A stretch of DNA of 64,000 bases, from contig NZ_JACJST010000007.1 of the NCBI RefSeq assembly GCF_014698305.1, forward strand, positions 1 to 64,000. The letters are read 5' to 3'. The stretch is from Anabaena lutea FACHB-196 (GTDB lineage Bacteria; Cyanobacteriota; Cyanobacteriia; Cyanobacteriales; Nostocaceae). Each line of letters begins with the position of its first letter. The stretch's first letter is position 1. A program made the translations under genes and the position numbers. Below, piece by piece: positions 18,343 through 30,000 of this stretch. The notes under the pieces are model-generated. The model was given only the letters and a program-made list of their open reading frames with translations, had not been told where the DNA came from and ran no database searches.

Positions 18343-18362
18343 GCGTTGATAGGGATCAACGC
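18343..18362. promoter_or_regulatory. Perfect palindrome in the leader of the CO2-uptake operon
   Basis: GCGTTGAT (18343-18350), a four-base AGGG centre, and ATCAACGC (18355-18362) form a perfect 8-bp inverted repeat 49 bp upstream of the ndhF ATG. It could be an operator or an mRNA hairpin. CO2-uptake operons are controlled by LysR-type regulators (CcmR/NdhR, CmpR), but this is not obviously their T-N11-A type site. Confidence 0.45.
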
Positions 18363-18411
18363 TAATTGATGTCATCGCTATAAGTTTTGCTGCAAATATA
18401 GAGGTAATTGA

Positions 18412-20271
18412 ATGGCTCAGTACTTACTAGAAACTGTTTGGCTGATTCCTGTCTATGCTTTAATAGGGGGTCTTTTGGCAGTTCCCTGGTCACCGGGCAT
18501 AATTCGGAAAACGGGGCCAAGACCGGCGGGATATGTAAACTTGGTAATGACGTTTTTCTCCTTCTTTCATGCTGTTTTTGCTTTCACAGCTACTTGGAAT
18601 CAACCAGCCCAAGAAGTATTTATCCCTTGGTTGTCTACCGCAGGCTTAGACCTAACTATTAATTTAGAAATTTCCTCGGTAAGTGTAGGGGCGCTAATTG
18701 TCATCAGTGGCTTAAATTTTCTCGCGCAGATATTCGCCATTGGTTACATGGAAATGGACTGGGGCTGGGGACGTTTCTTTTCTTTATTAGGATTATTTGA
18801 AGCTGGTCTTGGTGCGTTAGTTCTGTGTAATGACTTGTTTTTCAGTTATGTAATCTTAGAAGTTCTGACTCTGGGGACTTACCTGCTAGTTGGTTTATGG
18901 TTTAGTCAGCCTTTAGTGGTGACAGGTGCAAGAGATGCGTTTTTAACCAAACGGGTGGGAGACTTGTTTTTGCTAACGGGGGTATTGGGACTTTGGCCTT
19001 TAGCCGGAACTTGGAATTATACAGAGTTAGCTGAATGGGCGGCGACTGCGAATGTTGACCCCACTGTGATGACATTGGTATGTTTGGGGTTAATTGCTGG
19101 GCCAATGGGTAAATGCGCCCAATTTCCGCTGCATCTATGGTTAGATGAAGCAATGGAAGGCCCTGTGCCGAGTACGATTTTACGGAATTCGGTGGTAGTG
19201 GCAAGTGGTGCATGGGTGCTGATTAAATTGCAACCTGTGTTTAGCTTGTCCCCCGTAGTTTCTTCGGCTATGGTTGCCATTGGGGCGGTGACAGCAATTG
19301 GTGCTTCGTTAATTGCGATCGCACAAATTGACATTAAACGCTGTTTATCTTATTCTGTCAGTGCTTACATGGGCTTAGTGTTTATTGCTGTGGGAACACA
19401 ACAAGATGAGGCAGCACTTTTATTAGTCCTCACCCACGCTTTAGCTTCTGCATTATTAGTAATGAGTACCGGGGGAATTGTTTGGAACAGCATTACCCAA
19501 GATGTAACTCAATTAGGCGGGCTGTGGACACGTCGCCCCATTTCTGGAATAGCGTTTATTGTTGGGACTTTGGGCTTCATTGGATTTCCACCCCTAGGCA
19601 GCTTTTGGGCATTATTTAAATTAGCCGATGGACTTTGGACAAATCACCCTGGGTTGGTGGGAATTATCATTGCTGTCAATGCTTTAACTGCCTTTAGTTT
19701 AACTAGAGAATTCGGTTTAATTTTTGGTGGTAAACCCAAACAAATGAGTGAACGTTCTCCTGAAGCTCTTTGGCCAATGGTTTTACCAATGGTAATTTTA
19801 GTAGGCTTTGTTTTACATCTGCCTTTAGTATTGCAAAGCTTATCATTACTACCCAATTGGGCTACCTTAAATAAAGATATCGCTCTACTTTTAATTTGGT
19901 CGAGTATCTTCGGTTGCGGCATCAGTGGGGTGATTTATTTAGGCAACATTCCTAAACCGATTCGTCTGCCTTGGAAAGGGTTACAAGATTTACTGGCTTA
20001 CGACTTTTACACACCAAAACTCTACAAAATAACCATCATTTTCGGTGTTGCCCAAATTTCCAAATTCGCCGATATGCTGGATAGGTTTGTAATTGATGGC
20101 ATCGTTAATTTAGTTGGTTTGTTTTCTCTTCTGGGTGGAGAGGGACTCAAATACAGCACCACCGGACAAACTCAATTTTATGCCTTTACCATTCTTGTAG
20201 GAGTTGGCTTGTTGGGCGCGTGGGTAACTTGGCCATTCTGGGGAATACAGTTTTTAAGTTTGGTATTCTGA
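18412..20271 (+). CDS. ndhF: NDH-1 subunit F of the CO2-uptake type (NdhF3/F4)
   Basis: A 619-residue integral membrane protein with about 15 hydrophobic segments, of the NuoL/NdhF family (distal proton-pumping arm). Diagnostic stretches are GPMGKCAQFPLHLWLDEAME with GPVPSTILRN after it, and IAQIDIKRCLSYSVSAYMGL. It is followed 87 bp later by ndhD and then by a CO2-hydration gene. This identifies the specialised F3/F4 group of NDH-1MS complexes rather than respiratory NdhF1. No cupS-type gene is present, which favours the constitutive F4-D4-CupB set over the low-CO2-inducible F3-D3-CupA-CupS set; this choice is inference. Confidence 0.88.
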   Translation: MAQYLLETVWLIPVYALIGGLLAVPWSPGIIRKTGPRPAGYVNLVMTFFSFFHAVFAFTATWNQPAQEVFIPWLSTAGLDLTINLEISSVSVGALIVISGLNFLAQIFAIGYMEMDWGWGRFFSLLGLFEAGLGALVLCNDLFFSYVILEVLTLGTYLLVGLWFSQPLVVTGARDAFLTKRVGDLFLLTGVLGLWPLAGTWNYTELAEWAATANVDPTVMTLVCLGLIAGPMGKCAQFPLHLWLDEAMEGPVPSTILRNSVVVASGAWVLIKLQPVFSLSPVVSSAMVAIGAVTAIGASLIAIAQIDIKRCLSYSVSAYMGLVFIAVGTQQDEAALLLVLTHALASALLVMSTGGIVWNSITQDVTQLGGLWTRRPISGIAFIVGTLGFIGFPPLGSFWALFKLADGLWTNHPGLVGIIIAVNALTAFSLTREFGLIFGGKPKQMSERSPEALWPMVLPMVILVGFVLHLPLVLQSLSLLPNWATLNKDIALLLIWSSIFGCGISGVIYLGNIPKPIRLPWKGLQDLLAYDFYTPKLYKITIIFGVAQISKFADMLDRFVIDGIVNLVGLFSLLGGEGLKYSTTGQTQFYAFTILVGVGLLGAWVTWPFWGIQFLSLVF

Positions 20272-20358
20272 ACGTAAGATAATGGCAGATAGTTCGGTAG
20301 GAAAAATCTGCCTCAAAAGTTGTGAATTTTGAATTGTAAATTTTGAGAATAATTTATT

Positions 20359-21861
20359 ATGCTGAGTGTTTTAATTTGGATACCAATTATATCGGCTGCA
20401 ATTATTGGGTTTTGGCCTGGTAATGCCATCGAACCAAGTCGCGCCCGGATAGTATCTTTAACAGTAGCGGGAATAGTGTTACTCTGGAATGTATTCATTC
20501 TCCTGAAATTTGATATCAGTTATCCAGGAATGCAATTTCAAGAATATTTACCTTGGAATGAAACCCTGGGATTGAACTATCAATTAGGAGTTGATGGGCT
20601 ATCAATTTTAATGTTGGTTTTAAATAGCTTTCTGACTTGGATAGCTATTTATAGTAGCAACAAAAACACCGAACGCCCCCGCCTTTACTACTCGATGGTT
20701 TTATTAGTGAGTGGTGGTGTTGCTGGTGCTTTCCTAGCAGAGAATTTACTGCTGTTTTTCCTGTTTTATGAACTAGAATTAATCCCCTTTTATTTATTAA
20801 TTTGTATTTGGGGAGGAGAAAAAAGAGCTTATGCTGGAATCAAGTTTTTGATTTATACAGCAGTTTCCGGGGCTTTGATTCTGGCAACGTTCTTGGGTAT
20901 GGTCTGGTTAACTGGTTCCCACAGTTTTGCTTTTGATGCCATTTCTACCCAAAACATTTCCGCCGGAATGCAGTTACTGCTTCTAGGGGGAATAGTATTA
21001 GGGTTTGGGATCAAAATGCCCTTAGTTCCCTTCCATACATGGCTACCGGATGCTTACGTTGAAGTTTCTGCACCTATCGCTATCTTGCTGGGTGGTGTAT
21101 TAGCAAAGCTGGGAACCTATGGACTATTGCGGTTTGGACTGGGTATGTTTCCCCAAGCGTGGAGTGTAATAGCGCCTAGTTTAGCAATTTGGGGCGCTGT
21201 TAACGCTATTTACGGGGCAGTCATAGCGATCGCACAAAAGGACATCAAGCGCATGGTAGCATATAGTTCCATCGGACACATGGGCTATATTTTACTAGCA
21301 GCCGCAGCCAGCACACCTTTGGCATTAGTTGGTGCAGTTATCCAAATGTTTAGTCACGGAATTATACTCGCAATTCTTTTCCATTTGGTAGGTATTGTAG
21401 AAGCCAAAGTTGGGACAAGAGAATTAGATAAACTCAGCGGTTTAATGAGTCCCATACGTGGTTTACCTCTCATTAGCGCCCTACTAGTTTTAAGCGGAAT
21501 GGCTAGTGCTGGTATCCCTGGTTTAAGCGGTTTTGTAGCTGAATTTATCTCCTTTCAAGGTAGTTTTTCCACCTTTCCTATTCCCACACTTTTATGTGTA
21601 GTGGCATCTGGTTTAACCGCAGTTTATTTTGTCATTCTTCTCAACCGTACCTGTTTTGGTAGACTTCAAAACAATTTAGCCTATTATCCTAAAGTTGTCT
21701 GGGCGGAAAAAATGCCCGCCTTGATTTTGGCATCTCTCATCATCTTTTTGGGAGTGCAACCAACTTGGTTAGTGCGTTGGAGTGAAACCACAACTACATC
21801 AATGGTGGCAGCAATTCCTACTCCTGAAAAAACTGTAATCTCGGAAATTGCTTTGAAGTAG
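20359..21861 (+). CDS. ndhD: NDH-1 subunit D of the CO2-uptake type (NdhD3/D4)
   Basis: A 500-residue membrane protein of the NuoM/NdhD family. Conserved features include YELELIPFYLLICIWGGEKR (the glutamate in an early helix), KMPLVPFHTWLPDAYVEVSA, and IAQKDIKRMVAYSSIGHMGY, with HG in MFSHGIILAILFHLVG. It is the second gene of the operon, after ndhF. With NdhF it forms the membrane arm to which the CO2-hydrating Cup protein attaches at the thylakoid membrane. Confidence 0.9.
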   Translation: MLSVLIWIPIISAAIIGFWPGNAIEPSRARIVSLTVAGIVLLWNVFILLKFDISYPGMQFQEYLPWNETLGLNYQLGVDGLSILMLVLNSFLTWIAIYSSNKNTERPRLYYSMVLLVSGGVAGAFLAENLLLFFLFYELELIPFYLLICIWGGEKRAYAGIKFLIYTAVSGALILATFLGMVWLTGSHSFAFDAISTQNISAGMQLLLLGGIVLGFGIKMPLVPFHTWLPDAYVEVSAPIAILLGGVLAKLGTYGLLRFGLGMFPQAWSVIAPSLAIWGAVNAIYGAVIAIAQKDIKRMVAYSSIGHMGYILLAAAASTPLALVGAVIQMFSHGIILAILFHLVGIVEAKVGTRELDKLSGLMSPIRGLPLISALLVLSGMASAGIPGLSGFVAEFISFQGSFSTFPIPTLLCVVASGLTAVYFVILLNRTCFGRLQNNLAYYPKVVWAEKMPALILASLIIFLGVQPTWLVRWSETTTTSMVAAIPTPEKTVISEIALK

Positions 21862-21904
21862 TTATATCAAGTCCTTTTCTTCCCACGAGAGGAATTTTGA
21901 TTAA

Positions 21905-21998
21905 ATGAACCGCGTTCGCGGTAGCGTTGCGTTCGTGCAGCGTCTCCGACAGGAGAAGCAAAGGACACATTCACGTAGTGTCCCGTAGGGATAGGAAG
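21905..21998. repeat. Palindromic repeat block inside the CO2-uptake operon
   Basis: Between ndhD and the phosphatidyltransferase gene lies a block of short palindromes: GAACCGCGTTCGCGGTAGCG, GCGTCTCCGACAGGAG and TAGTGTCCCGTAGGGATAGG. It resembles the blocks at 7196-7292 and 54630. It creates a spurious upstream extension of the next reading frame. Confidence 0.55.
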
Positions 21999-22016
21999 AA
22001 GGAAGAAGGAGGAAGG

Positions 22017-22607
22017 ATGAACTTAAATTTTATTCCCAGCAGTCTTGTACTATTTCGCTTTTTAATATCTCCTTTCCTCCTGTGGGATGCTATTGATGGA
22101 CAAGTCAGTATTTGGTTTATTATCGGTTTTGTCACCGCTTTTATTTCTGACATTTTTGATGGCATTATTGCCAGAAAGTTAGGTGTTAGCACAGCCGAAT
22201 TAAGACAAGCTGATAGTTGGGCTGATGTTTGCCTTTTTAGTTGCATCTTTATCAGCGCTTGGCTACTACATAAAGATGTTTTAATTACTTATCGCTTCCC
22301 ATTACTAACAGTTGTTTTTGCCCAATTAATTTGGTGGATAGTTAACTTAACCAAATATGGCAAACCTGCCAGCTATCATACCTACTCAGCCAAATTTTGG
22401 GGCATAACTTTATTCATTGCTATCGTTTCCCTATTCGGCTTTAATTACGCAGGTTTTGCATTATGGCTAACTTGCATCGCAGGCTTTATCCATACCTTAG
22501 AGGAAATAGCCATGACGTTAATACTGCCAGAATGGCAACATGATGTTTTGAGTATTTTTCATGCCCTGAAAATACGTAAAGATTTGCCTAATAATTCTAC
22601 ACCATAA
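22017..22607 (+). CDS. CDP-alcohol phosphatidyltransferase family protein
   Basis: A 196-residue membrane protein from ATG 22017, preceded by AAGGAGGAAGG. An earlier in-frame start at 21927 would be made of repeat DNA and is rejected. The family signature D-x2-D-G-x2-A-R is present as DIFDGIIARKLG (about residues 44-55), followed by ELRQADSWAD, which supplies the last two acidic residues (D-x3-D). The glycine normally seen a few residues before them is absent. Five to six hydrophobic segments follow. Such enzymes join CDP-diacylglycerol to an alcohol to make phospholipids. It lies between ndhD and the CO2 hydration gene, which is unusual; a link to lipid supply for the thylakoid complex is speculative. 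Confidence 0.8.
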   Translation: MNLNFIPSSLVLFRFLISPFLLWDAIDGQVSIWFIIGFVTAFISDIFDGIIARKLGVSTAELRQADSWADVCLFSCIFISAWLLHKDVLITYRFPLLTVVFAQLIWWIVNLTKYGKPASYHTYSAKFWGITLFIAIVSLFGFNYAGFALWLTCIAGFIHTLEEIAMTLILPEWQHDVLSIFHALKIRKDLPNNSTP

Positions 22608-22642
22608 ATCAATATTTCATCTTTTTTTTACAGGAAATCAAA

Positions 22643-23965
22643 ATGGTACAAACTCCAGAAAAATCAACAACCAAATTACCACCCTCCAGACACGAATTTG
22701 CAGAAGTTATTCATCGTCTAGAAGCTGGCGGTTCAATGTTACCAGATACCCCAGAAAATTTAATGCAAATTATCGGTATCTACAAAGCCTATGCTGTACC
22801 GATGGATTTCTACTGGCGAGACTTACTTTATATAGCTGAACGTGAGTTTTTAAACCCATTTCCCTTTTTTAAATACTTCCTACCTCAAGAGTATTTGGAT
22901 TTACATAATCATTATGCTGGTGATGATGCTGATTTGAGAATTTGGCGCGGTGAAGCCACTGCACATCCTGAACTTTTGGCATTTATGGAGAAAGGTGAAA
23001 CTTTCAAAATGCCCAAATTATTGCATCATTTATTCCATGACAGAATTAACATGGAATTTGCAGAAGCTTGTATGCGGGCAATGTTGTGGCATCGAAAAAT
23101 GTACGCCCCAGTAAATCAGTTTGATGCTTATTTAGATTCAGAAGAATATAAAGCTAATGCTGATAAAGCAATTACAGCTTACTTTAAAAATAATCCCCTC
23201 ATGATGGGAATGTACAAACTGTTTCCAGATATGTTTTTGGAACAGTGTCGCCAAATGTCTTACTATTCCAATTTGGGCTTATTTTGGGAAGTAATGGCAC
23301 CAGTGTTTTTTGAAATGTCTGACATATATGACGAAGGTGGCTTTAAAGGCGTTCCAGATGCAATGGATTTTTTAGTAAATGGCATATTTGCTATTGCTGG
23401 TCGTCCCATTTATCATCATATATATGTAGATGGCGAATGCTATGAAATCATTCCCAAATCTAAGGGTTTCACCTGGTTATATGAAGCCGCATTACCCTAT
23501 GTAGAAGCCGTTTTTTATCGTACCGCACCTTTCCGAGGGACAAAATCCTATAATGCCCAAGCAGGACAAGTTCCCGAAGATCAAAAAGACTTTCACTATG
23601 GTATTCTCTATGCTGATGTGTTTCCGGTGGGAACAGCAGGAATTCCACCCACATTATTAATGCAAGATATGTTGCATTTCTTGCCCCAATATCTGATTGA
23701 TTATTACCAAAAATATTGCCGGGGTGAGGAGGATATGTTGATTCAGTTGGGGATTACTTTTCAACGTTCAATGTATAACGTCACCTCTGCGGTAATTCAA
23801 GCTTTAAGAACTGCGCTTTTGTATCCTTTAGATGATACAAATCCTAAGCATTTACAGGCAAATCGTGATTTTTTTGAAATGCAGATCAATCGCTTTACCC
23901 GTGCTGATTATAATATGCGTGATGCTGCTAGGCTAAGGGATATTCAAAGACAAGATTATCGCTAG
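22643..23965 (+). CDS. CO2 hydration protein (CupA/CupB, ChpX/ChpY family)
   Basis: A 440-residue soluble protein of the Cup/Chp family, which hydrates CO2 to bicarbonate at the end of the NDH-1 membrane arm, driven by electron flow. Characteristic stretches are HRLEAGGSMLPDTPENLMQI, YIAEREFLNPFPFFKYFLPQ, and HHLFHDRINMEFAEACMRAM (residues about 128-147), which contains the His and Arg likely to serve the zinc/active site. It closes the ndhF-ndhD operon. With no neighbouring cupS the CupB assignment is favoured, but sequence alone did not allow me to separate CupA from CupB. Confidence 0.88.
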   Translation: MVQTPEKSTTKLPPSRHEFAEVIHRLEAGGSMLPDTPENLMQIIGIYKAYAVPMDFYWRDLLYIAEREFLNPFPFFKYFLPQEYLDLHNHYAGDDADLRIWRGEATAHPELLAFMEKGETFKMPKLLHHLFHDRINMEFAEACMRAMLWHRKMYAPVNQFDAYLDSEEYKANADKAITAYFKNNPLMMGMYKLFPDMFLEQCRQMSYYSNLGLFWEVMAPVFFEMSDIYDEGGFKGVPDAMDFLVNGIFAIAGRPIYHHIYVDGECYEIIPKSKGFTWLYEAALPYVEAVFYRTAPFRGTKSYNAQAGQVPEDQKDFHYGILYADVFPVGTAGIPPTLLMQDMLHFLPQYLIDYYQKYCRGEEDMLIQLGITFQRSMYNVTSAVIQALRTALLYPLDDTNPKHLQANRDFFEMQINRFTRADYNMRDAARLRDIQRQDYR

Positions 23966-23989
23966 AGGAGAAAATCAAAGTCTAATTTT

Positions 23990-24013
23990 GTAGGGTGGGC
24001 AATGCCCACCAAC
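23990..24013. repeat. GGTGGGC-palindrome
   Basis: TAGGGTGGGCAATGCCCACC forms a hairpin just after the cup gene. The same core occurs in the MITE-like element B copies and, diverged, near 63205. It may act as a bidirectional terminator between the operon and the convergent kinase gene. Confidence 0.5.
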
Positions 24014-24057
24014 CCTGATTGAGAAAGTGCAAGGTGTGAGTTCACCTGCTATACAGT

Positions 24058-27000
24058 TCATAACACTGTCTTTTTAAGAAGCTTAACTATTGCTTGAACA
24101 TCAAATTTTTGGACGAGTTGTAAAATGCGATCGCAGAATTGGCTATACTGACCATCTAATTGCTTGATCCGTTTTGCTTGCAGTTCAATTTCGGCAATGT
24201 CACCAATAATGGCAGCATTGTATATGTTTTGTAGTTCTTCAATTGGTGGAACTTTGAGGGTAGCCTCACTAATTTCTAGAGGTGTAGAAATGTAACTTGA
24301 TGGCTGTTCATACACCCACTCTACTTGAAGATGTTTATGTAAGCAAAGAAGTAATTCTTCAGATTGAATTGGTTTTGGGAGAAAGTCATTACAAATTACT
24401 TCTAAACTAGCTGCATTATTATTTTTAATACCTAAACTTCTGGCACTCCAAGCAATAATAATCAAATCATTTAACTGGTAATCTTCTCGCAACCGTCGCG
24501 TAAATTCAAACCCATCCATTACAGGCATAATGATATCAGTAATTACTAAATCCGGTTGCCAAGAAATAACTTGGGTCAAACCTTCTGCCCCATTACTAGC
24601 TTCTGCACAGATAAACCCCCAAGATTGCAGTAACTCAATTAAAACTTTTCGATTAATTTGGTTGTCATCAACAACTAAAATCCGGCGTTTCTCACCTGAA
24701 TAACCAATAATTTGTCCTTGATTATGAGTTTTATTCTTGATATTTGATTGAGTAATCACAGGTAATGTAACTACAAAGCAAAAACTGCTACCTTCACCCA
24801 AAATACTGCTAACTTGAATTTGGCTATTCATCAATTCTACAATTCGCTGACTAATAGACAAACCTAAACCAGTTCCTTCAATTTGTTTAACTCTAGCTCC
24901 CACCTGCTCAAATGGCTGAAATATCTTTTCTAATTGTTCTGGATTCATTCCCACTCCCGTATCTTTAATAGTAAAGCGGATACAAGCTGTGGAAGTAGTA
25001 TCAGCAACATTCAACTCTAATAAATCCACTGCAAAAGTCACACTACCTGCGTCTGTGAATTTAATGGCATTACTCAATAAGTTAATTAAAACTTGTCGGA
25101 GGCGTTTTTCATCTACAAAAACATTTTCAGGTAAATTGGTATCAGCTTTGTAGTGAAAAACAATATCTTTTTGATGAATGCGGACGCGCAGCATTTCTAC
25201 AATACTAGATAAAAATGAACTTAAGTTTAACTCTTGGGGGTAAAGCTCCATTTTCCGAGCTTCAATTTTAGCTAAATCCAACACATCATTGATCAAATTA
25301 AGCAAGTGAGTACCACATTCATGAATAACCTGCACCCCATGACGATGCTGCTCTATTGGGGGTGATGATTGGGTTTGTAGTAATAAGTGCGATGCCTGTG
25401 GTTGGCGTAGCCATCGTTGCATAATTTGGGTATAGCCAAGAATACCATTGAGTGGTGTCCGCAGTTCATGACTCATACTCGCTAAAAATTCGCTTTTAGC
25501 TTGGTTTGCCAACTCTGCTGTTTGTTTAGCTTGTGCTAGTTCTTTGGTGCGTTCTTCCACCTTGACTTCTAAAGTCCGAGAATATTCCTCAACTTGTTGC
25601 TTTGTTTGTTCTAAGTTTTGATATAACAAGGCATTTTCAATAGAAACTGCTGCTTGTGCTGTGAGGAGATGTAAAACCTCTAACCGTTCAGGAGTAAATG
25701 CTCCAGAGGTGAGTTGATTTTCTAGATACAAAAGACCAATAATTTTCCCTTGATTGAGGATAGGAGTGCAGAGTATAGATTTAGGTTTTTCTATTTCAAT
25801 ATACGGGTCTTTACTAAAATTTCCGTAAGGATTCACAGTATTTAAAACGATAATTTCTTGCGTCCGAGCTACGTAATTCAGAATAGACTTGGGTATGGAT
25901 GTTTTGGAAATTTCATTTAAAGGGGTAGAAGCAAAAATTTGTATTGTTTGATTATTTATTTTTCCTTCTGCTTCTAGCATCCAATCATTCTCTTTTTTTA
26001 GAACTAAATAACCTTTAGATGCACCTGCATTCTCTAACACAATCTTCATTAGTTTATCTAGAAGATGATGGAGAATAATTTCACTACTTAATGCTTGGGA
26101 TGCTTTAATAATACTTGCAAAATCTAAGTTTGCAGAAGAGGTAGAACTATTAACTGAGCGAGTTGTAGATAGAGGAGCGGTTATTCTCAACCATTGGGGA
26201 TAACGGGCTTCTAAATCTGTAATTTTTGCTAATGCACCCCAACGTAAATAACCATAGTAGGCTTCTTGGAGATAGACAATCCCTATTTTTTCTCTCCCTA
26301 ACTCTAAATAAAATTGCCCTGCTAGTTCATTTGCTAAGGCTTCTTCTTGGATATATTCATTTTCTTTTGCTCCCGCAATAGCTAAATCATAATATTCCAT
26401 TGCCTCTAAAGGCTGTTTTAATATACGATATGTTTCTGCTTTGACTAGATACCATTTATGTAAAAAATTCATCGGGGCGTGATTTGCCCATAGTTGCATT
26501 TTTGCTTGATTGATCTGCACCTGATCGAGAATTTCTGTTTGTTCTGCCACAGAGGACTGATGATAAACTGCCAAATAGCTTAGAGAATCGTAAAAATAGA
26601 AATTAGTGGAAATTAATAACCCCACAACTGCATCTAAATATTGTTTACCTAATTCCGAATTAATCCGCGCTTGGGTATAATTACCAAATAAATAACAAAG
26701 CATTAATTGATAATTATAAATCACAGCTATGGCAGTGCGATCACCTATGGTTTGATGAATAGGCAACATTAATTCTACATCATAACTTGTACCCTTCAAA
26801 CAGCAATTATTTTCGACTGCACCCAGAAAATTGAATGTTAATTGTTGATAAATACGCAACCAGTTCAAAGTTGTTTGCTGCTTAAGTTGACCAAGTAATG
26901 TCATGTAAGTTGTCATTTCCTCACTTAAGCTTTTCAGTTCTTTTCCTAATAAAAACTGATGGCTAAAATAATTAAAAACACAGTAACTACCAAACTCTAA

Positions 27001-30000
27001 ATCTCCCGTTTCTACACCTATTGGATAGCCAGCTAACAACGGTTTTAATGTAGTACTAACATGACTTTGCCAATGGTTGATAAAAGAATTGACAATTAAA
27101 AAAGTTTTAGAGCGAAACTCCTGAGCATTTAATTTTTCTAGTAACCGTAAAGCTAATTGACCGAATTCAAACCCAGTGGTAATTTCACTAAAAACACCAC
27201 ATAGTAGCAAACCGTAAGCTGCATATCCATAGGTAGATCCTCTAGCATTTCCAAACTCAATGGACAATTTTACTAATTGCAAGATAATGAGGATATATAA
27301 ATCTGGAGCGCTCACATAAGCTGCTGCCGCAATTGTTAATAAAATGCGGATAGCTGCTAGTTGTGTAGGGTCAGTCATCAACGGCAATTCTAGCAAGTCA
27401 GCAACAGTTTTGTCATGTAAGTGAGACTGGAGATACTGCAATTTTATGCTAATATTTGCCTGGGTAGAGGAAGCTGGAAACTCGATTCCTAACTGCTCAA
27501 GTATATCCAGTCCCAAGTTAATAGCTTCTAAGAAACGGTTTTGAGCCACATAAGCTTGGAGTTTTATTTCGTAAGTGGTAATTCTCTCTAAGAGATTGGT
27601 TGCTTGTTGTAAAATCACATCAGTAAGTTGATTTGTCTGCTGTAAATCACCACTTAGATATGCTGCCTCTGCTGCTTCTTCATACAACTTAAGACTGAGA
27701 TTGTAATAGGATTGCCAGTGGTTTTTAGGTAGTAATTCGACTCCTGTGGCTAAGTATTGAAAACCGGAAACATAAGCGCTGGTAGCTTTGGCTCTCTGAC
27801 CTGCCTTCAAGTTTAATTCTGCTATTTGTAACTGTTCGCTTTCCTCTCTAATTAGGGGAATAACTTTATTAAATTGGTTGACAATTTCAAAAATCTCTGA
27901 TTCTTGTTGGTTGGGAGTGTTTTGTGCCAGTAATAAGCGCCCAATTTGTAAATGAGTGGCTTGTTTCTGGGCAGTGTCCATCAATGAATAAGCAGCTTGT
28001 TGTACGCGGTCATGCTGAAATTTAAATTTTATTTCATGGTTAATTGGCTGTTGATAGGTTTGAATATTTAGTAATTTATATTTGTCATTTAAGGGAATGA
28101 TAAAGCCGGATGTAATAGCTGTCCAAATTTCAGTCAATGTCGTTTGGATTGGACGCTGACAAATAATAGCTAATGTCGCTAAATCAAATTGATTGCCTAT
28201 GCAAGCGGCTAATTGTAAACACTGTTGAGTTGTCGGCTGTAGTTGAGCAATTTTACTAATCATTAAATCAACTACATTATCAGTGATATTTTGCAGGTTA
28301 ATTTTTCCTATATCCCACTGCCATTGCCGCTTTTGATGATAAAATTTTAGTAAGCCTTCGGTGTAAAGAGATTTGAGAAATTCATTAGTAAAAAAAGCGT
28401 TACCTTGAGTTTTACTGTAAACTAATTCACTCAAAGAATGTGTATATTCAGGTTGTGTTAAGAGTGCATCAGCGATAAGAGAATTCACATTGGCAATGCT
28501 CAAGTTTTGCAGTTCAATAGTAGAAATAGTAGCCCCAGACTGTTGAATTGAGTCTAGTGCTAATTTGAGTGAGTGGGTTATATCAACTTCATTATCCCGG
28601 TAAGCACCAATAATCAATAGGGATTGGTGGGAGAAGTCTTGCATTAATGATTGCAGTAGACTTAGGGATGATGTATCTGCCCATTGTAAGTCGTCAATGA
28701 AGATAACTAGGGGATGTTCGGGACAGCAAATGGCTTGGATAAAGTTTTGAAATAGGAGTTGAAAGCGGTTTTGTGCTTCTTGCAAACCAACGGGAGTGAC
28801 TGGTGGTTGAGTGCCAATAACTCGTTCTAGGGAGGGAATAACATCAATTAAAACTTGGCCGTTGTTACCTACTGCCTGGATAATTCTCTGATTCCATTGG
28901 ATTAATATCTCTTCTGGTTCTGCAAGAAGGCGATCGCACAATTCATTAAATGCTTGTGTTAAGGCATAATAAGGAATATTACGCTGGTATTGATCGTATT
29001 TTCCAGATATATAATTCCCCCGCTTGGCAGTCATGGGTTGATGAATTTCTCGCACCAAAGCAGATTTGCCAACACCAGAATAACCTTTAACTAATACTAA
29101 TTCACACTGTCCTTGACTAACGCGTTCATAAGCTGCCAGTAGCTGTTGCCGTTCTTGTTCCCTTCCATAAAGCTTTTGTGGCAGAATAAACTTATCCTTA
29201 GCATCGCGGTAACTCAAGGGAAAAATCTGTATCATTCCCTGAGTTTGTAATTCATACAAACATTGCTCTAAGTCTCGCTGCAAGCCATAATCAGACTGAT
29301 AGCGATCTTCTGCATTTTTCGCCATCAGTTGTAAAATAATATTAGATATAGCTTCGGGGCAATGTCCTTCTGTTAATTGGTATGGTGAAATAGGTTGTTT
29401 GGCAATGTGTGCATGAACAACTTCTAGGGCATCACTTCCCGGAAATGGTAAATTGCCTGTAATTAGTTCGTAAAAAGTCACACCCAAAGAATAAAAATCA
29501 CTGCGATAATCAATATCTCGGTTCATTCTTCCCGTTTGTTCTGGGGAAATATAAGGTAGTGTTCCTTCTAGAGTTTGTAGATGTTTGAGGGTGGACTTTT
29601 CCCGTGCAAGTACTGTGGATATGCCAAAATCAATTAGTTTGATTTGTCCAGTTGATTGATTGAAGACAATATTGTGGGGATTAATATCTTTGTGAATAAT
29701 GCCAGCTGCATGAACTTGTCCCAATGCAATGGTGATAGAAATTGCTAACTCTAGAAATTCGGATAATTCTAACTTACCTGCTAACTCCAAACGCGCCAGT
29801 GACTCTGCACCAAAGTCTTCTAGTACAAGAATTGGCTGATTGTTGACCTTTTCTAAAGCATAAGCCTGAACGACTCCTGGCAGTTGTAGTTGTCGTTGTA
29901 CCTCATATTCCTGTTTTAATTCAGCTACTTGTTCTGGTAGGGGTAAATGATGACTAAAAGTTTTGAGGACAACAGGACATTTATCTATGATCCTATAACC

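Noticed and set aside
21927-22016. N-terminal extension of the CDP-alcohol phosphatidyltransferase
   Set aside because: The 30 extra residues are encoded by a palindromic repeat block, while a strong ribosome site precedes ATG 22017.
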